Below, in pieces: positions 1-8,348 of a DNA stretch of 64,000 nucleotides (positions within the stretch are counted from its first letter, which is position 1; every line of letters begins with the position of its first letter). Under the pieces are notes generated by a model, which ran no database searches, was not told where the DNA came from, and worked only from the letters and a program-made list of their open reading frames with translations. The position numbers were made by a program, and so were the translations under genes. The stretch lies in NCBI GenBank assembly GCA_963719645.1, contig CAVRCT010000007.1, positions 558,001 through 622,000 of the forward strand. Direction: 5' to 3'. This stretch comes from CAVRCT01 sp963719645 (GTDB lineage Bacteria; Pseudomonadota; Gammaproteobacteria; DSM-16500).

Positions 1-50
1 CCAATTAACCATATTAATATATTGGGCTTTTTTACAAATAAGGTTATGCT

Positions 51-275
51 ATGAATTCGGCTAAACGGTTATACCGCTCACGTCAGCGTGTGATAGCAGG
101 TGTCTGTGGTGGGTTAGGGGATTATTTTAATATTGATCCTGTTTGGGTTAGGCTAATGTTTGTGGTGCTAACTATCTTAGGTGTGGGTATTACGATTATT
201 TTTTATGTCATTTTTGTGTTGATTGTTCCAAATGCACCTGTAGACAATACGGATTGCCCTAATTGTAAAAAATAA
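51..275 (+). CDS. PspC-domain small membrane protein
   Basis: The 74-residue product has the compact PspC layout. A basic start is followed by an AGVCGGLGDY motif at residues 16-25, then DPVWVRL, then one strong membrane helix at about 35-60. PspC-domain proteins belong to the phage-shock/envelope-stress family and sit in the inner membrane; no pspA or pspB lies next to it. The tail ends in CPNCKK, a possible CxxC pair that is not typical of the family. It lies 11 bp before mlaF and may be co-transcribed. An AAGG sequence precedes the ATG. Confidence 0.8.
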   Translation: MNSAKRLYRSRQRVIAGVCGGLGDYFNIDPVWVRLMFVVLTILGVGITIIFYVIFVLIVPNAPVDNTDCPNCKK

Positions 276-286
276 TGAGCCTTTGA

Positions 287-1087
287 ATGGATAATTTAGT
301 CGAAATCAGCAATCTCTCTTTTGACCGCGGCAGACGTCCTATTTTTGATGGTATTGATCTGGTGATTCCACGCGGCAAAATCACGGCTATCATGGGACCG
401 AGTGGTACGGGAAAAACGACTTTGTTGCGTTTAATCGGTGCTCAATTACAACCGACTCAGGGACGGATTTTAGTCGCAGGAAAGAATATCCATCAGTTAT
501 CCCGCCGCGAATTGTTTCAGTTGCGCAAAAAAATGGGCATGTTATTTCAAACAGGCGGATTATTTACGCATTTAAATGTTTTTGAAAACACCGCATTTGC
601 ACTCCGCGAGCACACGAATTTATCCGAAAGCATGATTCGAACGTTAGTCTTGTTAAAATTACAAATGGTGGGTTTGCGTGGTGCACGCGATTTAATGCCC
701 AGTGAATTATCTGGCGGCATGGCGAGACGCGTTGCGTTAGCGCGTGCGATTGCGTTGGATCCCGAATTAATTATGTATGATGAACCTTTCACGGGCCAAG
801 ATCCTATTTCAATGGGCGTGTTAGTGAAATTAATTAAAACATTAAATGATACGCTTGGATTAACCAGCGTCATTGTTTCGCACGATGTGCAAGAAACGTT
901 GGCTATTGCAGATTACGTGTATGTTATTTCGGATGGAAAATTAATAGGCAGTGGTACACCTGCTGAGCTCGGCAAAAACACGTCTAAAAAATTGGAACAA
1001 TTTTTGCAAGGTTTGCCAGATGGCCCCGTACCGTTTCATTATCCGGCTGCTCTTCTTGAACAAGATTTGTTAGAGGGAAATGTATGA
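287..1087 (+). CDS. mlaF: Phospholipid ABC transporter ATP-binding protein MlaF
   Basis: This is the ATPase of the Mla system, which powers phospholipid transport between outer and inner membrane to keep outer-membrane lipid asymmetry. The 266-residue protein has Walker A (GPSGTGKTT, residues 37-45), a Q-loop near FQTGG, the ABC signature LSGGMARRVALARA from 141, Walker B LIMYDEP at 161-167 and a switch histidine in IVSHDVQ. It is first of five contiguous mla genes; its stop overlaps the mlaE start by 4 bp (ATGA), which indicates translational coupling. The order F-E-D-C-B is the usual gammaproteobacterial one. Confidence 0.96.
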   Translation: MDNLVEISNLSFDRGRRPIFDGIDLVIPRGKITAIMGPSGTGKTTLLRLIGAQLQPTQGRILVAGKNIHQLSRRELFQLRKKMGMLFQTGGLFTHLNVFENTAFALREHTNLSESMIRTLVLLKLQMVGLRGARDLMPSELSGGMARRVALARAIALDPELIMYDEPFTGQDPISMGVLVKLIKTLNDTLGLTSVIVSHDVQETLAIADYVYVISDGKLIGSGTPAELGKNTSKKLEQFLQGLPDGPVPFHYPAALLEQDLLEGNV

Positions 1088-1866
1088 GAGATCAAGTGGC
1101 AACGCTGGGCAGATGGGGCATTGATATCGTCAAAGAATATGGCAAAGCAGGTATTTTATTGTCAGGCGCGATCTTGCGTGTTCCTAATTTGCGAAAAGGT
1201 TTTCCCTTATTGTTACAGCAAATCTATGCAGAAGGTGTTTTATCATTAGTCATCGTGCTGGTGTCGAGTTTATTTATTGGTATGGTGGTTGCCTTGCAAG
1301 GTTATCATACGCTGACAAAATTTGGTGCCTCCGCTGAACTAGGAACCTTAGTGGCACTCAGTGTGACACGCGAGTTGGGTCCCGTCGTTGCTGCATTATT
1401 ATTTGCGGGACGTGCCGGTTCTGCATTGACCGCTGAAATTGGGTTGATGAAAGCAACAGACCAATTGTCGAGTATGGAAATGATGGCCGTTGATCCATTG
1501 CAACGCGTGATTGCGCCGCGTTTTTGGGGCGGTTTTTATTCTATGCCGATGTTGACGTTAATTTTTAATGTGACAGCGATATATGGTGCTTATTTGGTGG
1601 GGGTGAAATGGTTGGGGGTGGACGCCGGTGTATTTTGGTCAAACATGCAATCGTCTGTTGATTTTCATTTGGATGTGATCAATGGGATTATCAAAAGTAT
1701 TGTGTTTGGCTTAGTCATCACGTGGATTGCTGTGCACCAAGGCTATTATACGGTGCCAACTTCTGCCGGTATTGCGAGTTCAACCACGCGTACCGTTGTT
1801 TATTCTTCGTTGGCCATATTGGGCCTCGATTTCGTATTAACCGCAATGATGATAGGAGGGTGGTAA
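1084..1866 (+). CDS. mlaE: Phospholipid ABC transporter permease MlaE
   Basis: This is the inner-membrane permease of the Mla complex and partners MlaF, MlaD and MlaB. The 260-residue protein has the MlaE/YrbE family hallmarks: an amphipathic N-terminus, several hydrophobic helices, the FIGMVVALQGYHTL segment, and the conserved cytoplasmic stretch ELGPVVAALLFAGRAGSALTAEIG (split here as ELGPVVAAL and GRAGSALTAEIG) followed by EQ-like coupling residues in KATDQLSSMEMMAVDP. Its length is normal. It starts inside the end of mlaF, and mlaD begins at the next base after its stop. Confidence 0.95.
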   Translation: MRDQVATLGRWGIDIVKEYGKAGILLSGAILRVPNLRKGFPLLLQQIYAEGVLSLVIVLVSSLFIGMVVALQGYHTLTKFGASAELGTLVALSVTRELGPVVAALLFAGRAGSALTAEIGLMKATDQLSSMEMMAVDPLQRVIAPRFWGGFYSMPMLTLIFNVTAIYGAYLVGVKWLGVDAGVFWSNMQSSVDFHLDVINGIIKSIVFGLVITWIAVHQGYYTVPTSAGIASSTTRTVVYSSLAILGLDFVLTAMMIGGW

Positions 1867-2391
1867 ATGTTGCCACAGCGGACTGTTGAAACCAGTGTAG
1901 GTTTATTTTTATTAGCGGCCATTGCTTGTCTTTTGGTGTTAGCGTTTAAAGTCAGCGGCTTAACCAGTTTTTTTAAACAAAATGCTTATGTTGTGACAGC
2001 GCAATTTGACGACATTGGGCAATTGAAAGTGCGTTCAGCTGTGAAGGTCGGCGGCGTTGTGGTGGGTGAAGTGTCACGGATTGATTTAGACCCACAAACG
2101 TTCAAAGCCGTGGTGTCGATGCGAATCAATGATAAGATAAACGACATACCCGATGATTCTTCTGCGGCGATTTTAACAGCGGGATTATTAGGCGATAATT
2201 ACATTGCGATCACGCCCATGTATAGCCCAAGCTTTTTGAAACAAGGCAGTGAGATTCAAGATACCCATTCAGCGATGATATTGGAAAAATTAATTGGCCA
2301 GTTTTTGTTTAAAGTAGGTAACAAAAGTTCAGATGATCCGAAATCTAAACAGAGCGGCACCGAAAAACAAACAGCAGGAGCTAAACCATGA
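1867..2391 (+). CDS. mlaD: MCE-domain lipid-binding protein MlaD
   Basis: This is the periplasmic, membrane-anchored MCE-domain subunit that forms the hexameric ring on MlaFEB and hands lipid to or from MlaC. The 174-residue protein has one N-terminal membrane helix (about residues 10-30), then an MCE domain (about 40-118) with the GQLKVRSAVKVGGVVVGEV core. A linker and a hydrophilic C-terminus rich in K, S and Q follow. Its ATG directly follows the mlaE stop, and its own stop overlaps the mlaC start by 4 bp. Length and position match MlaD of other gammaproteobacteria. Confidence 0.95.
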   Translation: MLPQRTVETSVGLFLLAAIACLLVLAFKVSGLTSFFKQNAYVVTAQFDDIGQLKVRSAVKVGGVVVGEVSRIDLDPQTFKAVVSMRINDKINDIPDDSSAAILTAGLLGDNYIAITPMYSPSFLKQGSEIQDTHSAMILEKLIGQFLFKVGNKSSDDPKSKQSGTEKQTAGAKP

Positions 2392-3023
2392 AAATTTTTT
2401 TTCGTAAGGCATTATCTGTATTTACCCTGAGCACATTACTTTTTGTGATGTTGATATCGGCTGCACGCGCACAAGGTGACCCCGTTTCAGTGCTGCAATC
2501 GATTGCGGATCAACTGATTTCTGCGTTGAAAGACCATCGTACCTCGCTGAAAGAAAATCCTTCCTTGGTGTATTCATTGGCAACTGAAATTGTGGTACCT
2601 CACGCCGATTTGTCCGAAATGTCTAAACGCGTGCTGCCACCTAGAACGTGGAACAGTGCGACATCGGGTCAACGAGAAGAATTTCAAAGTGAATTTACAA
2701 CGTTGTTAGTCAGAACATATGCCTCTGCATTGGCGCAATACCGAGATCAAACAGTAAAATTTTATCCGGTCCGCGGCGGTTATGAGGGCAGAAATAATGT
2801 GATGGTCAGTAGCCAAATTATTCGCAGTGATGGCCCACCGATTTCCGTGAGTTATCGTTTACTGTTAGTGGGTTCTCAGTGGAAACTGTATGACATGACA
2901 GTAGAAGGCGTGAGTTTGTTAGAAAGCTTCCGTTCGCAATTTGCGGATCAATTATCGCATGGCGATATAACAAGTTTAATTAAAGCATTAAAAGAACATA
3001 ATGGACAAAATTCGGGTGAGTAA
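2388..3023 (+). CDS. mlaC: Periplasmic phospholipid-binding protein MlaC
   Basis: This is the soluble periplasmic shuttle that carries phospholipid between the outer-membrane MlaA complex and MlaFEDB. The 211-residue precursor has a signal peptide with likely cleavage after ARA (residue 28). The mature part looks like MlaC/Ttg2D: VLPPRTWNSAT, then EFTTLLVRTYASAL, and a C-terminal WKLYDMTVEGVSLLESFRSQF, which is the family signature. It sits between mlaD and mlaB with a 4-bp overlap upstream. MlaA is not in the window. Confidence 0.95.
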   Translation: MKIFFRKALSVFTLSTLLFVMLISAARAQGDPVSVLQSIADQLISALKDHRTSLKENPSLVYSLATEIVVPHADLSEMSKRVLPPRTWNSATSGQREEFQSEFTTLLVRTYASALAQYRDQTVKFYPVRGGYEGRNNVMVSSQIIRSDGPPISVSYRLLLVGSQWKLYDMTVEGVSLLESFRSQFADQLSHGDITSLIKALKEHNGQNSGE

Positions 3024-3026
3024 ACG

Positions 3027-3317
3027 ATGAATTTGGCTGCAATTGTGAAACAAGATAATCGCCTGATTGTATCAGGCGATTTAACGTTTGCAACGGTGAA
3101 TGCGCTTTGGCAGCAGAGTTTGTCTTTGTTATCCAATTCACCCGAATTAAATTTTGATTTTTCAGGCGCTAAAACAGTTAACAGTGCAGGATTAGCGTTG
3201 TTAATTGAATGGATCAAGTACGCACGTCAACACAAAAAAAATCTGCATTTTTCGCAGTTACCTGATGAGTTTCGTTCGATTGGCGAAGCTGCAGGTATAC
3301 CGAATAATTGGTTTTAA
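3027..3317 (+). CDS. mlaB: STAS-domain protein MlaB
   Basis: This is the cytoplasmic STAS-domain subunit that binds MlaF and stabilises the ATPase. The 96-residue product is a single STAS domain: a beta-strand start (RLIVSGDLTF), FDFSGAKTVNSAGLALLIEWI with the expected serine before AG, and a final LPDEFRSIGEAAGI helix. It starts 3 bp after the mlaC stop and ends the mla operon. The next coding region probably begins at 3392 rather than overlapping it. Confidence 0.9.
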   Translation: MNLAAIVKQDNRLIVSGDLTFATVNALWQQSLSLLSNSPELNFDFSGAKTVNSAGLALLIEWIKYARQHKKNLHFSQLPDEFRSIGEAAGIPNNWF

Positions 3318-3391
3318 ACATTACTGCTTTTACTTCATCGATACCAATTACATTCCAATTCGCTGATATTGTCAAACTGAAAGGAAAATCT

Positions 3392-4771
3392 ATGCAGCAA
3401 AAAGTTTTTGTAAACCGTATTTTAAATCTAAAAAAAATTAAATATATTGGTTTGGATATGGACCATACGTTAATACGCTACAACATCAAAAACTTTGAAT
3501 CATTAGTGTATACAATTGTCATCGAAAATTTGATTAAAGAGAAAGGGTATCCTGAAGAATTACGGAATTTAAAATTTATTTTTTCAGATGCCATTAGAGG
3601 TTTGATCATCGATAGTAAAAATGGCAATATTCTAAAGCTAAGCCGCTACGCTGGCATTCGTAAAAGTTATCACGGGACAAAAGAAATCAGTTTTGCGGAT
3701 CAGAAAAAAATTTATCGAAGTATTTATGTTGATTTGAAAGATCCAAATTACATCGCGATAGATACCTCTTTTTCCATTGCTTTTTGTGTCTTATACAGCC
3801 AGCTTATTGATCTCAAAGATCGAAGCCCGAACGATTTTCCTGCTTATAGTAGCATTGCATCAGATGTTTTAGGCATCGTAGATAAAATTCATGCGGATGG
3901 TAGCCTGAAGGCACACATTGCTCAACGTATGGAAGAATTCGTTATCCAAGAAAAAGAATTAATAGATGGATTAAAGAAATTTATTCGTTGCGGCAAAAAA
4001 TTTTTTCTACTCACTAATTCACAATATAATTACACCAATTTATTATTAAACTATGCAATCAATCCTTTTTTAAAAAAGGGTGAAACTTGGCAAAATCTAT
4101 TTGAGTTTGTCATTAACTTTGCTAACAAGCCGCGTTTCTTTTATGACAATTTGAAATTTCTTGCTGTAAACCCAGAGGATGGTGCCATGACCAATACCTA
4201 CGGGCCTATCGTGCCAGGCGTCTATCAAGGTGGGAATGCCCGAAAATTTACAGAAGATCTCAATATTAAAGGCGATGAAATTCTATATGTCGGTGATCAC
4301 ATTTATGGTGATATTTTAAGATTGAAAAAGGATTGCAATTGGCGTACCGCTCTTGTTGTCGAAGAATTGGGTGAAGAAATTGAGTCGCAAAAAAACGCTC
4401 AGTCCATCGAAAATAAAATTACGAAAGCTATGAACATGAAAAAAACGTTAGAGCAGAAGTATATAGATTTACATACTCATAGCATTGATGAGGAATCTAA
4501 GCATTATGACAAGCAAGTTTTAGAGTTACAAAATGAAATAATCGCGTTGGACATGGAAATTAAGAAGTATTTGCATGAAGAACAAGCTTTCTATAATCGT
4601 CACTGGGGTCGCGTATTTCGCGCAGGTGCTGAAGAAACTTATTTTGCCCATCAGGTAGATCTTTACGCCTGTATCTACATGGAAAAATTGTCTGATTTTC
4701 TCGAAGAATCCCCATTAACTTATTTTCGTCCTAAGCGACGTTTGCTTCCTCATGATAGGTCTGATGATTAG
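3392..4771 (+). CDS. HAD-superfamily 5'-nucleotidase (cN-II / HAD-IG type)
   Basis: The 459-residue protein has HAD motif I as GLDMDHTLIRYN (D22 and D24), the form typical of the cytosolic purine 5'-nucleotidase-like HAD-IG family. Motif II lies in FFLLTNSQYNYT, and motif IV is GDHIYGDI near residue 302. Members dephosphorylate nucleoside monophosphates; the substrate here is unknown. An upstream in-frame ATG at 3308 would overlap mlaB and add an unrelated 28-residue leader. The ATG at 3392 has an AAAGGA ribosome site 7-8 bases before it, so it is preferred. A long coiled region occurs at about 365-420. Bacterial copies are typical of Legionella and a few other groups. Confidence 0.85.
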   Translation: MQQKVFVNRILNLKKIKYIGLDMDHTLIRYNIKNFESLVYTIVIENLIKEKGYPEELRNLKFIFSDAIRGLIIDSKNGNILKLSRYAGIRKSYHGTKEISFADQKKIYRSIYVDLKDPNYIAIDTSFSIAFCVLYSQLIDLKDRSPNDFPAYSSIASDVLGIVDKIHADGSLKAHIAQRMEEFVIQEKELIDGLKKFIRCGKKFFLLTNSQYNYTNLLLNYAINPFLKKGETWQNLFEFVINFANKPRFFYDNLKFLAVNPEDGAMTNTYGPIVPGVYQGGNARKFTEDLNIKGDEILYVGDHIYGDILRLKKDCNWRTALVVEELGEEIESQKNAQSIENKITKAMNMKKTLEQKYIDLHTHSIDEESKHYDKQVLELQNEIIALDMEIKKYLHEEQAFYNRHWGRVFRAGAEETYFAHQVDLYACIYMEKLSDFLEESPLTYFRPKRRLLPHDRSDD

Positions 4772-4865
4772 TTTTTCTAAAAACATCCTTATAAATTATG
4801 TGAAACTTTAAGGTAATTTTCGCGCTTAAAATCACAAACTTAAAACTTGGTGTTGATCCCAGCGG

Positions 4866-4968
4866 CACTCGCTTAAGAACTGTCGTCCCGGAATTTACTG
4901 GCGCTAAATTCGCAAAAAGCGCTCATTAAGCGCCAATAAATTCCGGGACGACAGTTCTTAAGCGAGTG
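4866..4968. repeat. Palindromic repeat, family 1 (short form)
   Basis: Two arms of about 40 bp form a nearly perfect inverted repeat. The left arm starts CACTCGCTTAAGAACTGTCG and the right arm ends in its complement. A small inner hairpin (GGCGCT ... AGCGCC) lies between them. The same arms recur at 18932-19218 and 63731-64000, and as a remnant at 11378-11421. It fills the gap after the nucleotidase gene. It could act as a bidirectional transcription stop, but no T-run follows it. Confidence 0.9.
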
Positions 4969-5018
4969 TCATTGCTATGTCATGCAAGCGTGATACCGGA
5001 TTAAAACTGAGCTTAAAG

Positions 5019-5047
5019 TTTACATTTCGAAGTGTAATGGGTATAGT
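5019..5047 (+). promoter_or_regulatory. Sigma-70 type promoter
   Basis: TTTACA at 5019-5024 and TATAGT at 5042-5047 are separated by 17 bp. This is a good match to the housekeeping promoter, 34 bp before the ATG at 5081. It lies just downstream of the family 1 palindrome, so the gene has its own promoter. Confidence 0.6.
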
Positions 5048-5080
5048 TACATCTTTAAAATGAATAGAGAGTGATAAATT

Positions 5081-5983
5081 ATGGCGGATCCAAGAAGCGC
5101 GAGTCTTATCACTGAAAAAACAGACTCTACCAGTTTACAGCCAATTGAAGCTGTTCCTTTGGATGCTAGAATAGATATAAATGCTGCTGCTGTTGATCAA
5201 AGCGAGAAACCTGCTTCTGCGGCGGCGAATTCTCATCCAACGATAAAAATAATATCACGCATTCAATTTAATGAAATTCAAAATGTCGGTAATAGATCAT
5301 CTGCCAGAGACAGAAAAGAAATGCCTGCTCAAGCAAGGCAGCTTGCGAATGCCCCGCATCTTTTTTCTTCGACTCGTACTCAGCGCCGTCCCGTTTCCTT
5401 CTGTGTTCCAGCATTAATGCTGCTGGGTGTTGTTTTGATTGCGGTCAGTGCTTTTGATTTTTTCCCAGCAGCGAATAAAGACCAGTCTGAATGTCCAGAA
5501 ATAGAATTTGATACGATAAAGAATTTATGTCTTGCACTGGATCAACTGAATCAAACTCTCTGTTCTTATGAAAAGTATCGACAATATTGCGACGACAATG
5601 CCGGTGGTTTTTATTGTTTAGTGATGGGTTTTCTGGCTGAGATAGTTGCTTGTTGTGTTTACCGTCGGGACTCCAAAAGTTCTGCTGAAAGTCATTCAGA
5701 ACAAAAGCCGACTGACGTCTCCAAAAGTTCTGCTGAAAGTCATTCAGAACAAAAGCCGACTGACGTTTCTCTTCCGCCTAAACAAAATTTTAGATCAGCA
5801 CGTAATAAACTCTTAAATGATTCTTTTAATACACATCATTTAGCATTTTTTACTGATGTTACGTTGCCTCGTAATGGCCAACCACCGAGTCCATCAAGAA
5901 TTGTTACTGAAATTACTGAGTTTTTAGACGGCACTCTAAAGGAAAAATTAACGTTGTCACCGCAATTCACTCGCAGCATTTGA
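5081..5983 (+). CDS. Unknown membrane protein with 16-residue tandem repeat
   Basis: No family was recognised. The 300-residue protein has a hydrophilic, Ala/Ser/Glu-rich N-terminus (1-100), a strong membrane helix at about 106-128 and a Cys-containing loop (C138, C150, C161, C170, C179). A second hydrophobic segment spans about 176-193, giving a hairpin. Then two copies of SKSSAESHSEQKPTDV (about 198-229) precede a basic tail. The ATG has a GAGAG ribosome site. The build (disordered end, helix pair, disordered tail) resembles other unknown proteins in this window and would suit a translocated effector, but this is inference. A family 2 palindrome follows its stop. Confidence 0.7.
   Translation: MADPRSASLITEKTDSTSLQPIEAVPLDARIDINAAAVDQSEKPASAAANSHPTIKIISRIQFNEIQNVGNRSSARDRKEMPAQARQLANAPHLFSSTRTQRRPVSFCVPALMLLGVVLIAVSAFDFFPAANKDQSECPEIEFDTIKNLCLALDQLNQTLCSYEKYRQYCDDNAGGFYCLVMGFLAEIVACCVYRRDSKSSAESHSEQKPTDVSKSSAESHSEQKPTDVSLPPKQNFRSARNKLLNDSFNTHHLAFFTDVTLPRNGQPPSPSRIVTEITEFLDGTLKEKLTLSPQFTRSI
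5672..5767 (+). repeat. Two tandem copies of a 48-bp in-frame repeat
   Basis: A 48-bp unit is repeated head to tail at 5672-5719 and 5720-5767 with one mismatch at the end. It encodes the 16-residue unit of the preceding protein. Near identity at DNA level points to a recent duplication, and copy number may vary between strains. Confidence 0.95.
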
Positions 5984-6011
5984 TTTGTTGCACAATGCAC
6001 AGCTTTCAAAA

Positions 6012-6105
6012 CTGAGCCACGACCGTCAGGGAGTGTCACGCCTCCTAAATTGATAGAGGCGAAAATTGAATCGCCGGTGATCGCTCCCTAACGGTCGCGG
6101 CTCAG
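6012..6105. repeat. Palindromic repeat, family 2
   Basis: An inverted repeat begins CTGAGCCACGACCGTCAGGG and ends with the complement CCTAACGGTCGCGGCTCAG. The centre holds a variable AT-rich loop. Other copies are at 29309-29403, 46220-46306, 55640-55725 (truncated) and 56831-56925. The flank AGCTTTCAAA before the arm is also shared with the copy at 56831. It lies between two convergent genes and may terminate both. Confidence 0.9.
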
Positions 6106-6126
6106 ACATTCGCTGCAAGCAAAAGA

Positions 6127-7482
6127 CTAAGACTCTTTGCTAATGACCAAAAACACAGCCCCGGGACCTCTTAAAACATTTAAGAGCAAATTATCTTTTG
6201 TCGCCGCTGCAATTTTTTGCAATTCTTGAATGCTAGTAATTTTTTGTCGACTAGCAGAAACAATTACATCGCCTGGACGTAAATCAGAATGCCATGCATT
6301 GCTGTCCTCAGTGACTGCAACGACCATCACGCCGTTGATATTGCCGTGGCTAGTGCTGAGTAAAGTAAAATCTTTCAAGCTGACGCCAAATAAGAAAGGA
6401 TTGGCTTGCGCATTCATTTCATCCCGCTTTTTGGGATCCATGATGTTAGCGGTAATCGTCATCGGTTTATTGTTTCGTAGCAAGGTAATTTTTGCTGAGG
6501 AGTCGGCACGTATAAAGCCAACTTCGTTGACAACATCATTGGCATTTTTAATGGTCGCACCATTGACGCTCGTAATAATGTCACCCACTTGTAGTCCAGC
6601 TTTTTCAGCCGGGGTGTTAGGAATAACTTGGGTAATCACAGCGCCATTCGTATTACTTAAATTAAAAGCGGTTGCTAAATCCGGTGAAATGTCTTGTGCA
6701 CCCACACCCAGCATACCGCGATGAACATTGCCATACGTCAGAATTTGTTGCATGACGCTTTTTGCCATATCGGAAGGAATCGCAAATCCAATACCGATGC
6801 TGCCACGATCAGGCGCTAAAATGGCTGTATTGATACCGACTAATTGTCCTTGGGTATTGATCAATGCACCCCCTGAATTGCCGGGGTTGATAGAGGCATC
6901 GATTTGAATGAAGTTTTCATAATTTTCGATACCCAATGTACTTCTGCCGAGTGCGCTGACAATACCGGAAGTTACGGATTGGCTTAATCCAAAGGGATTG
7001 CCAATGGCTGCCACCACATCGCCCACTTTTAAGCTACTCGAATTACCGAGTTCAATGGCAGTTAAATTTTTGGCAGGAATTTGTAACAGAGCAATATCAG
7101 AAGGTTTGTCGATACCGATTACTTTTGCGATGTAATGCCGACCATCGCCCAAGGTGATGGTAATGCGTTCCGCCTGATCGATAACGTGAGCATTTGTTAA
7201 AATATAGCCTTTTTCCGCACTCACAATCACGCCTGAACCAACCGATAAAAACTTATCGGGGATGATGCCACCGGGATTATTTTTGGGTTGTTCTTTTTGC
7301 AATTGATTCAGCATATTTAAATCAGTGATTTTGATTTGTGCGCGAATATTAACAACGGCAGGTAAGGCTTTTTGTAACATGGGCGCTAAACTGGTATTCG
7401 GTAAGCTGGCAGAAAAAGTAGCCTGGCAGCAAACAATAAGAAGGAGAGTTAAGAAGCGGCGTGCGAATGTGATCATCTTCAT
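6127..7482 (-). CDS. degQ: Deg/HtrA-family periplasmic serine protease
   Basis: This envelope quality-control protease/chaperone has 451 residues. A signal peptide spans residues 1-25 (cleavage near TFSAS). The trypsin-like domain has catalytic H99 (LTNAHV), D129 (KPSDIALLQI) and S203 (GNSGGAL). Two PDZ domains follow at about 255-345 and 365-445. Its length fits DegQ/DegP; the short LA loop favours DegQ, but the choice between them is not certain. It is transcribed towards the family 2 palindrome. It appears to be monocistronic, with a 104-bp gap to pgeF. Confidence 0.92.
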   Translation of the reverse strand: MKMITFARRFLTLLLIVCCQATFSASLPNTSLAPMLQKALPAVVNIRAQIKITDLNMLNQLQKEQPKNNPGGIIPDKFLSVGSGVIVSAEKGYILTNAHVIDQAERITITLGDGRHYIAKVIGIDKPSDIALLQIPAKNLTAIELGNSSSLKVGDVVAAIGNPFGLSQSVTSGIVSALGRSTLGIENYENFIQIDASINPGNSGGALINTQGQLVGINTAILAPDRGSIGIGFAIPSDMAKSVMQQILTYGNVHRGMLGVGAQDISPDLATAFNLSNTNGAVITQVIPNTPAEKAGLQVGDIITSVNGATIKNANDVVNEVGFIRADSSAKITLLRNNKPMTITANIMDPKKRDEMNAQANPFLFGVSLKDFTLLSTSHGNINGVMVVAVTEDSNAWHSDLRPGDVIVSASRQKITSIQELQKIAAATKDNLLLNVLRGPGAVFLVISKES

Positions 7483-7586
7483 ATCCTCAAGATATACTTT
7501 TTGTAATCAAAAAGTATATCTTGAATCAAGGTATTGTAAATGAGTTGGAAGAAAAAAATATTTTGTCAGCAAATTCTATCTATCAC

Positions 7587-8348
7587 TCACGCCATATAAA
7601 TCAAGCTCGCCATCCGCCCTGTTGCAGCGCCATCGCGACGATAGGAATAAAAAAGTTCTTTGTCACGAAATGTGCAATATTCGCCACCAAAAATCTGCGT
7701 CACGCCTTTTTTGGCTAAGCGTTGCGTTGCCAATAAATATAAATTGGCTAGCCAGCGACCCTTTGGAGAGGGTAAAAAAGCCGCTTCGATATCGGCCAGA
7801 TCGGCGGGTGTTCCAGCGGTGATAAAATGCTGTTTCACTTCATCGCCGACTTCATACACGTTGCCACTGATGGCTGGACCTAGCCAGACGAGCAGATCCG
7901 CCGGATCAACGTTCATCTCAGCCAAGGTATTTTCTATTACACCATTTACTAAACCTCGCCAACCGGCATGAATAGCTGCGACGTGGGTTCCTTTGCGATC
8001 ACAAACCAGGATAGGCAAGCAATCTGCCGTTAACACCACACAAACGCGCTGACGGGAGGCGGTGAAAGATGCATCGGCGTTGTGACCGCGATGTTCTGGT
8101 AAAGCGGGTAGCGCAATCGTGCTGTGTGTTTGCTCCAGCCAAATGGGTTCTTCGGTTAAATCTAGCGTTGATTTCAATAAGACCCGATTCGCTAATACAG
8201 TCTGTGCATCATCACCTACATGTTCTGCCAAGTTACAAGAATGATAAGGCGGCTGGCTCAATCCATTATTACGCACGGTGGTAAATGCTTTGATATGCTT
8301 AGGTGCCGGCCAATTTGCTTCAATAAAATTCATCGTCATCCTCTTCAT
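7587..8348 (-). CDS. pgeF: Peptidoglycan editing factor PgeF (YfiH/laccase-domain family)
   Basis: This multicopper-oxidase-like 'laccase domain' protein belongs to the YfiH family. Characterised members are purine nucleoside phosphorylase-like and prevent misincorporation of L-Ser into peptidoglycan precursors. The 253-residue protein shows the family motifs TADCLPILVCD and AAIHAGWRGLVNGVIE, with the Cys and His metal ligands, plus DLLVWLGPAISGNVYEVGDEV. The start may be the ATG at 8348, 8336 or 8333, all overlapping the end of rluD. The rluD-pgeF order with overlap is the common gammaproteobacterial arrangement. Confidence 0.92.
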   Translation of the reverse strand: MKRMTMNFIEANWPAPKHIKAFTTVRNNGLSQPPYHSCNLAEHVGDDAQTVLANRVLLKSTLDLTEEPIWLEQTHSTIALPALPEHRGHNADASFTASRQRVCVVLTADCLPILVCDRKGTHVAAIHAGWRGLVNGVIENTLAEMNVDPADLLVWLGPAISGNVYEVGDEVKQHFITAGTPADLADIEAAFLPSPKGRWLANLYLLATQRLAKKGVTQIFGGEYCTFRDKELFYSYRRDGAATGRMASLIYMA

